Source: Cornus controversa (Eukaryota > Streptophyta > Magnoliopsida > Cornales > Cornaceae). Taken from it: a stretch of 64,000 nucleotides of DNA. Below, piece by piece: positions 57,183 to 64,000 of this stretch. How positions within the stretch are numbered: position 1 is the first letter of the stretch; every line of letters starts with the position of its first letter. Position numbers and translations under genes: made by a program. Under the pieces are notes generated by a model that saw only the letters and a program-made list of their open reading frames with translations, had not been told where the DNA came from and searched no databases. The stretch covers positions 98,582,533-98,646,532 of the forward strand of contig CM048845.1 in assembly GCA_026545225.1 (NCBI GenBank), written 5' to 3'.

Positions 57183-57564
57183 GAAAGAACTCTCATTGAT
57201 CCCTTTGAGACCAGTTTGGGCTGGTGACCTCCACCCGATCGTAAGGAGCTACGAGACTTTCTGTATGAATAAAATCTGAGCAAGGCCTTTTTGATTCTCT
57301 GATGTCCTCGTCCACTTCATCCATTAAAGTCAAATGCTTGTCCCCTTTCCGCTTGTGCCTTGCAGTGACTGCTCTCCGTTGCTCTATTTCACTTGAAGTA
57401 TTTTCGCTTTGCCACTCTAAATTGGCTATCTGGATTATTACTATTACCTGATTTGACATACAATATTACAATTTGTATCTCAATTCCTGAGATATAACAA
57501 CTAAGATTGATTAGACACTACGTTTGACAAAATATACCTCATAGTAATCCAAGCTTTACAAAAA

Positions 57565-57626
57565 TATATATATATCACTAAATATTAGGCTTACAAAAAA
57601 ATATATATATATATATATATATATCA
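57565..57626. repeat. (TA)n tracts with duplicated CACTAAATATTAGG
   Basis: CACTAAATATTAGGCTTACA, a (TA)n run, then CACTAAATATTAGGCCTGCA: the target site and first bases of the hAT element appear twice in tandem. Confidence 0.75.
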
Positions 57627-57634
57627 CTAAATAT

Positions 57635-60165
57635 TAGGCCTGCAAAAGACCCGATTCAACAAGGTAAAAACTGAACGGGTCAAATATGAGTCACAATTCA
57701 TATTCAACCTATTGATAACGAGTTGAAAATAGACAAAATCAAATACGAATCAAATCAAGTCAACCAGCTCAATCATATTTGACCCGCTCATGTCTAGATT
57801 AGCCATGTTCGGTTGTTTTAAAAAACCTGGACACCATTTGCTTCGTGATTCATCAATTATGCTTTGAAAAATGCACTTACAGAGTGTTTGAACATATTTT
57901 CACCATGGCATCAACCAGAAGATACTTCAGATAATAAACAACACTGTTAACAATGAGAATTGCAAGTACAAAAAGAACCAACACGAGGCCCTATCAAGAG
58001 ATCAACAGAACATTTAATGACAGCCATACATAAAGCTTAAAGCTTGAGGAAATTAATGAAGCTAGCCAATTAAAAGGGCACTCCCTCCATAGTAGGGTCT
58101 TTGAACCCAAAATTCAAGAAAACTCCAAGGTTGACAAAATAAACTAAAGGGCTTATTAAAAATTTCTAAACTTCAAATCACTTTCTAAGGAAATTGGGCA
58201 CCCTCTCAACTCATCATCTGCACTACTGATCTTGCCAGCAACCTTCCCCTTCAACTCCACCACGTTGTATGAAGAGATGGACGATTAGGAAAAATGAGGA
58301 CATCATAATCCTTTTTCATTAACAGTAAGAGGCAATTTTGTAAAATCCTCCCGCACCGCAGAAGTAGATCTCACAACATGCCTTGAAATAGTAGAAGTTT
58401 GTTCCACACCATTTTCATCAGTATGCCCTCCATTGTGTCATCACTATGCCCTCCATTGTGTGGACCTATCACAAGATTATTTAGTCGAGTATTATTAAAA
58501 ATTGAGTGGGTAGCAACATAAAGAAATTGCATATTTATTTTGAATTGATAGGATTATAACTTAAGAAAGTTAAACAGAAACTTTTCATAAATAATCTGGA
58601 AAACTGCCTCGTACTCTTAGAAAACTGCCTCGTACTATTGATGTGTTGTGAGAAGTTAACCATAGAGTAACACGAGCATAAAAAAAACATTATTATTATT
58701 AATAAAAAAAATCATTTACAAATCCTCATGTAAAGGCATGAATTCATAAAATGGCCCTCTAAGCGTGGAGAGCCTAAAATATAATACACAAGTACAGAAC
58801 AAAGTTCTTGAAACATGTCATGAGTTGTAACACTTGGACTCCAAACCAAATAAAAAATTGGATATAATTGTGAAAGAAAAGCAAAAGCTTATTAAGGTGG
58901 TTTCCTTTCCTTCCAGACATCCAATAGATTTGGGGGAAATACAGTGGAAAACCAAACATTTCTTTAGCTTCATCATATATCACAAGTATCTGACCCGAAG
59001 TCATCATAGAACTTGCATATCCGTTGAAATAAAAAGTACTAATTTCAGCAATAACTTATGGTATTGGGTTTCTGCTAACAGGAATCAATGTAGTGCTTTT
59101 TCCTGAAAAGGTTCAGTACTAAAAGTTTTGTCAGTTCAGATGAAGACATTAAGAGTTTCTGAACAAACCACTCACCCCAATCAAAAGCTTAACAGGTCCA
59201 CAAAACTTCACTTAAATCTTTTTAACTATATCACGGATAAAATGTCCTTTGAGGTTGTATTGGGATTCTGCTAATTGAAAGTAGTGCTTTTCCTAGAATA
59301 GTTTCAATAAATTATTAACAATTAAGATATAGCGTGAATTCTGCTAAATATTAGCATGATTTCTAATCTTTTAAAGCACTCAAATTAACTTAATGTACAT
59401 ATATCATTTTGTATTTGACTACTGTTACACCCAAATTTATTCAAACAAAAATATAAATATAAAATTTGTTTAATCAAGTAAAAATAAAACCCAATTTAAC
59501 ATCTTATATATGAACATCAAAGAGTGAAAACAAGTTTAATCAAGTAAATAAGATAATCAATTGCATAAACTAAATAAAACCCAATTTAACATCTTATGTA
59601 TGAACATCAACAAATAAGTAAATAAATTCAAAATTTTAGGAAACAAGAAGATAATATCTATATTGAAATTTAAGCAAAACCCATAAAATCAAAAACAAAG
59701 TGACATCGAAACTCTATTTACCGAAAACAAAAGAAGTGAAATTGAAACTCAACTATAACTCTGCAAGTCAATCAATCAGTCGAGGCACTCAAACTCGTCC
59801 TCCTTCGATCTCTACAACGAACTCGACCTTGAACGGTAGATTGGCCCATGACAAACCCTAAATCGAAGAGAGAGAGGCAAGAGAGAACTCGACCTGGAAT
59901 AGTAGATCAGCTAGCCCTAAGTGGAAGAGACAAAGAGAGAGAGGGACGCAGAGAGGGTCGACTGAGTAGCAACACGATATGTTGCTAGAATGCTAGCGGG
60001 TGAAATATGGGTACCCATATTCAACCCGTTTTGACCCGCGAAGTATCATGTTTTATTTTATCCAATCCGTTTTTGACCTGCAATAAAAAATTAACCACCC
60101 AAATCTGTTTATGATCGGGCGGGTTTGGGAGGGTTGGCGAGTTAGAGCCCATTTTGCCAGGCCTA
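57635..60165. mobile_element. Non-autonomous hAT element, 2.5 kb
   Basis: The ends are TAGGCCTGCAAAAGACCCG and ATTTTGCCAGGCCTA (complement TAGGCCTGGCAAAAT). CTAAATAT flanks both sides exactly (57627-57634 and 60166-60173), the 8-bp hAT duplication. Sub-terminal CGGGTCAAATATGAG and GACCCG(C)TC repeats lie on the left, with CGGGTTTGGGAGGG and TTTTGACCCGCG on the right, similar in plan to the shorter hAT MITEs here. No transposase frame was recognised inside. An internal duplication (CCCAATTTAACATCTTAT, near 59490 and 59579) and GA-rich stretches (59855-59960) are present. Confidence 0.85.
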
Positions 60166-60173
60166 CTAAATAT

Positions 60174-60780
60174 GTTAAATGAACTTCTCAAAAGTTAGGT
60201 GAAGTATCACTTAAAAAAAACCATGACCAATAAATTAATTTTATTGTGTTATTACTTCAAAATGAGTGAAATACCTCAGATTTATTTCTAATTAACCTAA
60301 CTCATACAAAATGAGTGAAATACCTCAGATTTATTTCTAATTAACCTAACTTATACACTCATACAGTACTTCTGTATATATTTAGTATATAAATATACTA
60401 ACCCCTAATAGCTGCTGGAAATTTTGAATTTTATCATTCTATTCTGCATTGTTGACATGGCCAGCTCACCAACCATGCAGGTACAACTTGCACTTCCGCC
60501 TCATCAGTCCACTTTGGTGGGAGGTAGCTCTCAAATGTCGCTTTGTAGGTTCTAATCTCGATATAATAAATCTTGTCAATTCCTGGCAAACACTCCTTAA
60601 AATTTTGTCAAAATTTCCAACATTTGGATATCCTTTGTTATCACTTCTTCAAATTTCAAATTATTTGAATATCACAAAATAAGTCGAGCATAAGAGGATA
60701 CGAATAATGTGTAGATCAAGAAAATTAATAAATCTCATCAAATTCTATCATCTTCATTGACATCATACAATTCGGACCAC
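60174..60780. other. AT-rich DNA with a 53-bp tandem duplication
   Basis: CAAAATGAGTGAAATACCTC, then AGATTTATTTCTAATTAACC, occurs twice between 60258 and 60350. No gene was recognised. Confidence 0.6.
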
Positions 60781-60844
60781 TTTCCTTAATTTATTTGAAT
60801 TACGCTCATACAACCAAACAAGAGGTTCTCAATTATGGCACTTG

Positions 60845-60975
60845 TGGCTCTGGTTTTGGTTCTGGTTCGAAAAGAGAGAGACCAAGCAATACATCAGTTC
60901 TGGTTCGAAAAGAGAGAGACCAAGGAAGACATCAGTTTGGTTTGAAGAGAGAGAGACCAAAGAAGACATCAATTT
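60845..60975. repeat. Three-copy tandem repeat, about 48-bp unit
   Basis: GTTCGAAAAGAGAGAGACCA, AAG(G/A)AAGACATCA and GTT(C)TGGTT recur three times. The outer sequence TCATACAACCA(A/G)ACAAG, with GGACCACTTTC, also occurs twice (about 60776-60822 and 61018-61058). Confidence 0.75.
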
Positions 60976-61079
60976 TAACAAGGGTACTCAATTATTGCTC
61001 TGATTTGAAAATAGAAATCGGACCACTTTCTTGAATTACGTTCATACAACCAGACAAGGAAGACATCAGATAAACCGAA

Positions 61080-62130
61080 CCACATTTTTAACAAACCATT
61101 TTCTAATTTTTTTTTTTTTTAATAATCAGGACATAGCAGCCGTGCACGTGCCCGACAATTATTGCAAACTACACAGGTCTAGCCCTGAGTGCTGTGCTCC
61201 TGTGAAAATAAAACACGAAAATTACCACTTCGCAATAGAACGAAAATTGATCGTGGCTAAGTGTGTCAATTAAAATTTATCACTTCGCAATAGAACGAAT
61301 TCCTTGAGAAATAGGACTACCAAACCACATAGACTGTGTTCTGATTGTGTTGAATTGTTAGAACTAATTCTAATTAAATTAAATAAAAGAGTTGCTGATT
61401 TTTATTTCTAATTTAACTAATTCAAGCAATTAAATAAAAGCAAGAGAATCTGTAGAGAATATGAGATTAATCTAGGGTTATTGACTTTATCACTAACTTC
61501 GCAATCAATGGTCAATTGAACTAACTATGGGGAATTTATATCATGCATAAGTGCCTACAAGCTCACTTCCAACCATCAAGGAAATAACATATAATTAAAG
61601 CTAAGTCATGGACTATCTTCGATTGACATATACTATCTGCCTAACTACTCTACTCTAGGGTGCAGTATGGTCACTCTTCTCTAAGCATAATCCATCAAAA
61701 CTTTAACTATACATTCAATGAATACTATTGTGTAACAATCACAGAAAATAAAAGGAATTGAATTCAATTATAATAATTAAGTTTCTAAGACAAGATAAGA
61801 AATCATTGAAACTGAATATAAAGACTTTATTGTTCAATTCTTTCATAATAGAATCCTCTAAATTACACAATCTATGCACAAATACAAAAATTCCTAATGG
61901 ATGAATAGCCGCTTATGGTAGAAGAGAACGCTTCAACTTGTTGAGGAAGAAGGCGTCATCTCCGTGGAATACGCACAAGACCTTATTCTCCAATGATTCT
62001 TCACTCTAAAAGCTCTTCAGAGTTGTTGCCAAGGGTCCTCAATACAACCCAAATTGGTCACTTTTAATAGCCAAGAGAATATGAAGTGTCCCCACCTAAT
62101 TAGGAGACAATTAGGGTTCTCCCGCAACCC
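61080..62130. other. Probable retroelement-derived non-coding DNA
   Basis: A CACTTCGCAATAGAACGAA phrase is repeated near 61226 and 61281. The stretch 61480-62120 (AATCAATGGTCAATTGAACT, CGTCATCTCCGTGGAATACG) has the look of plant LTR DNA, but no partner LTR is in the window. No gene is supported. Confidence 0.3.
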
Positions 62131-64000
62131 CTAATCAGGTGAATTTTTTTGTTGAACTTCAGCCCAGTGTTTGACACCTTAGAAGTCCGATTCATGGAAT
62201 TTTCGTGAAATACAAAAGAATCCAGAATCAAATTTCATTCAACCTAATTCAGAGGATGTACATGTAGAGGCTGGAGGCCCGGCTTATGGTCACTTAGAGG
62301 AGCAGATTGAGGGATTGAATGCCCAGTTTGGAGCTTTCCGGACAAAGGTGTCGGCCTAGTTCAGAGATGTCCGCCAGGACTAGAGGTCGACGATGCAAGC
62401 TTTGACACGACACTCTGGCTTGGACCCAAATGCTCCGCCACCGTCATCTCATTGATTTTGAGGAAGTAACTATCTTTTGTATTTTTAGTTTTATTTCTGT
62501 TTTCTTTTCTTTGTTTTATTTTTTGTATTATATTAAAGTTTAAAAAAACTTTCCCCATTTTTCTTTTCCTCTTTCATGCTTATTTTCACTCATATTTATT
62601 TCACTTGGTCGTTGGAGTATATTGGTTTGTTTTGACAGGTTGTCGCATCCAAGTTTGGGGAAGTGCTTGCATTACCTTTATGCTACTCGTTTGCTCTATT
62701 TTCTTGCAACTATTCCAGGTTCATGGTACCATCGTTCTAACCCTCATCTTTGTTTTTATTTCATGTACATTGCGGTTTGAATTTAGTAGTTTTAATCATG
62801 GTTTGCATTGATATGTCTGGGGGTGATTGATTTTAGTTTCCTCACATGCACAGGCACACTAGCATAATCTTGTGAGGTATGAACTTTGGCTCTGAGTTAT
62901 TGGGGTACATATGCTTGATAGTAATTGGTATCCCTTGAGAATGAATACCGATGATGTGTTTTACTTGACCTTCAAAAAAAAAAGAGCATATTTGATGAAT
63001 AGCAAATCAATTTGATCTTTTTCATGAAGAAACCGTGTCTCTTAAGTGTTCGTGCCAAAGTGAGGAGTGAGAAGAGATGAAGCATTGGTTGTCGTTGTTT
63101 GTAGCCCGGTTGATTTGAAGTGAGGGGTGAGAAGAGATGAAGCATTGGTTGTCGTTGTTTGTAGCTCGGTTGATTTGAGTTATTAAGTTCTTTGGAGTGT
63201 CTTGACACCTAGTGCCCTAAAGTCATCTGGTTTAGGAGTCACTGACTAAAAGCTTACTACATGGATCTTCCAAATAGTTTAATGGACTAAGACATTGCAC
63301 AATCAATGAAAAAAAGGTCATGTATTCATGTTTTCGAAGTATGAATTCAATAAGGGGAGTTAGTGAATTGAAAGGGTATGTGACTTAGTATATTCAGAGC
63401 TGGGTTATGCCACATGGGATGACTGTTAGTCCACTTTTCATGAGAGAGCTAGAGTTTGTTACTTTGAGATGTGTTGATGTAAATTATGCATGAGGACCAT
63501 TGCTTTGAATTATGGAATTTAAAAGTTTGAAATTATTCTTGAATGCAAGTCTGTAACTATATATTGTAGTTCTTCTTCTTGATTAATATTGTAAACAGGA
63601 ATTTTGAATGTTTGTGGGTAACATTTTTGGAAGCTATCACGAGACTATAACTCGTCCATTAGGGAAAACCTAGGGGTTCAAAGGCTTGTTGTATATGCTA
63701 AATGCAATCGTTTTTCCCACGAAAGAGGAGTTGGGTAATTTAGTGTGTTTAGTTAATTTCCTTTGTTTCAGTTTTATTTTGTTCTATTGCCAAGGGACTA
63801 GCAATATGTAAGTTTGGGGGTGTGATAGGTATTGAATGTTATGCATTCTAGCTTCTTAGTTTTCATATTTTATTATCTTAGTGATAGATTATTTGTGATT
63901 TTACTCCGTTTTAGTGTTTTCTGTATTATCATATTCTTAATGATAATTTCAATTAAATCATGATTTTTGAGTTTTTAAAGATGACATTCAAGAGGGTGAG
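62131..64000 (+). mobile_element. Probable 3' part of a Ty3/Gypsy fossil, cut by the window edge
   Basis: AAGTTTGGGG phrases (about 62650 and 63809) and a purine tract AAGTTTGGGGGTGTGATAG near 63809-63827 resemble the pre-LTR region of large plant Gypsy elements (Athila or Tat type). If so, a 3' LTR begins about 63821-63823 and runs off the window. No gag or pol domain is recognisable here, so the assignment is tentative and age cannot be judged. Confidence 0.35.
63059..63178. repeat. 60-bp tandem duplication
   Basis: GTGAG(G)AGTGAGAAGAGATG, AAGCATTGGTTGTCGTTGTT and TGTAGC(C/T)CGGTTGATTTGA occur twice in direct tandem with about three differences, so the duplication is fairly recent. Confidence 0.9.

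Larger units (their letters stand above)
53018..57460 (-). mobile_element. L1-type LINE with RNase H, 5'-truncated
   Basis: Read on the minus strand, this is a second-ORF product of the plant L1 clade: endonuclease, reverse transcriptase, zinc-binding region and plant-type RNase H in order. It closes with a short 3' tail and an A-run (plus-strand T-run, about 53019-53034). Several frame breaks and stops interrupt it, so it is dead. Only a short piece upstream (57459-57193) could be the end of the first ORF, so the 5' side is truncated. No target duplication was found. Intact relatives are about 6-7 kb. Confidence 0.9.

Overview
This is a nuclear window from a flowering plant, most likely a eudicot; the species cannot be fixed from the sequence. 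It is AT-rich, has long GT..AG introns, (TA)n and (GA)n microsatellites, Copia, TRIM and L1-type retroelements, and many MITEs. Host gene models were built by hand: exons were joined at GT/AG sites and checked for phase and against remembered plant families. No alignment or search was run.

Host genes, all on the minus strand. (1) 2066-2536: the first two exons of a small secreted EGF-like (Notch-like) protein; the rest is beyond the left edge or lost. (2) 3972-13152: a complete seven-exon katanin p60 (KTN1) gene, predicted 522 aa, encoding the AAA ATPase that severs cortical microtubules. (3) 38757-43092: a complete four-exon single-RRM gene, predicted 194 aa, resembling the plant RBM7-like subunit of the nuclear-exosome-targeting complex. 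A broken nucleotide pyrophosphatase/phosphodiesterase 5' fragment lies at 16835-17149.

Mobile elements fill most of the rest. Left part: a hAT-type MITE with telomere-like interior (375-1021), a Stowaway in a KTN1 intron (9438-9701), and GGTTCGG-rich MITEs (13450-14493). Middle: a Mutator-type foldback element that landed in a tandem repeat and was then hit by a hAT MITE (18561-20129); an old Copia element (21684-28167) carrying a TRIM insertion (26065-26651); a Mutator-like element with about 220-bp inverted repeats (28585-29853) holding two exons and one intron of a histidine phosphotransfer (HPt/AHP) gene, which makes it a Pack-MULE; nested small foldback elements (30069-31341); and a minus-strand TRIM-like repeat with a minisatellite interior (32095-33530). 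Right part: a second old Copia element (43958-50505), a 5'-truncated L1 LINE with RNase H (53018-57460, minus), a 2.5-kb non-autonomous hAT element with an exact 8-bp duplication (57635-60165), and probably part of a Ty3/Gypsy fossil running off the right edge.

The strongest finding is the Pack-MULE-like element. Its HPt fragment keeps the intron in phase but has isoleucine where the phosphorylated histidine should be. The set of hAT MITEs with similar ends, 8-bp target duplications and different short-repeat interiors is the second theme.
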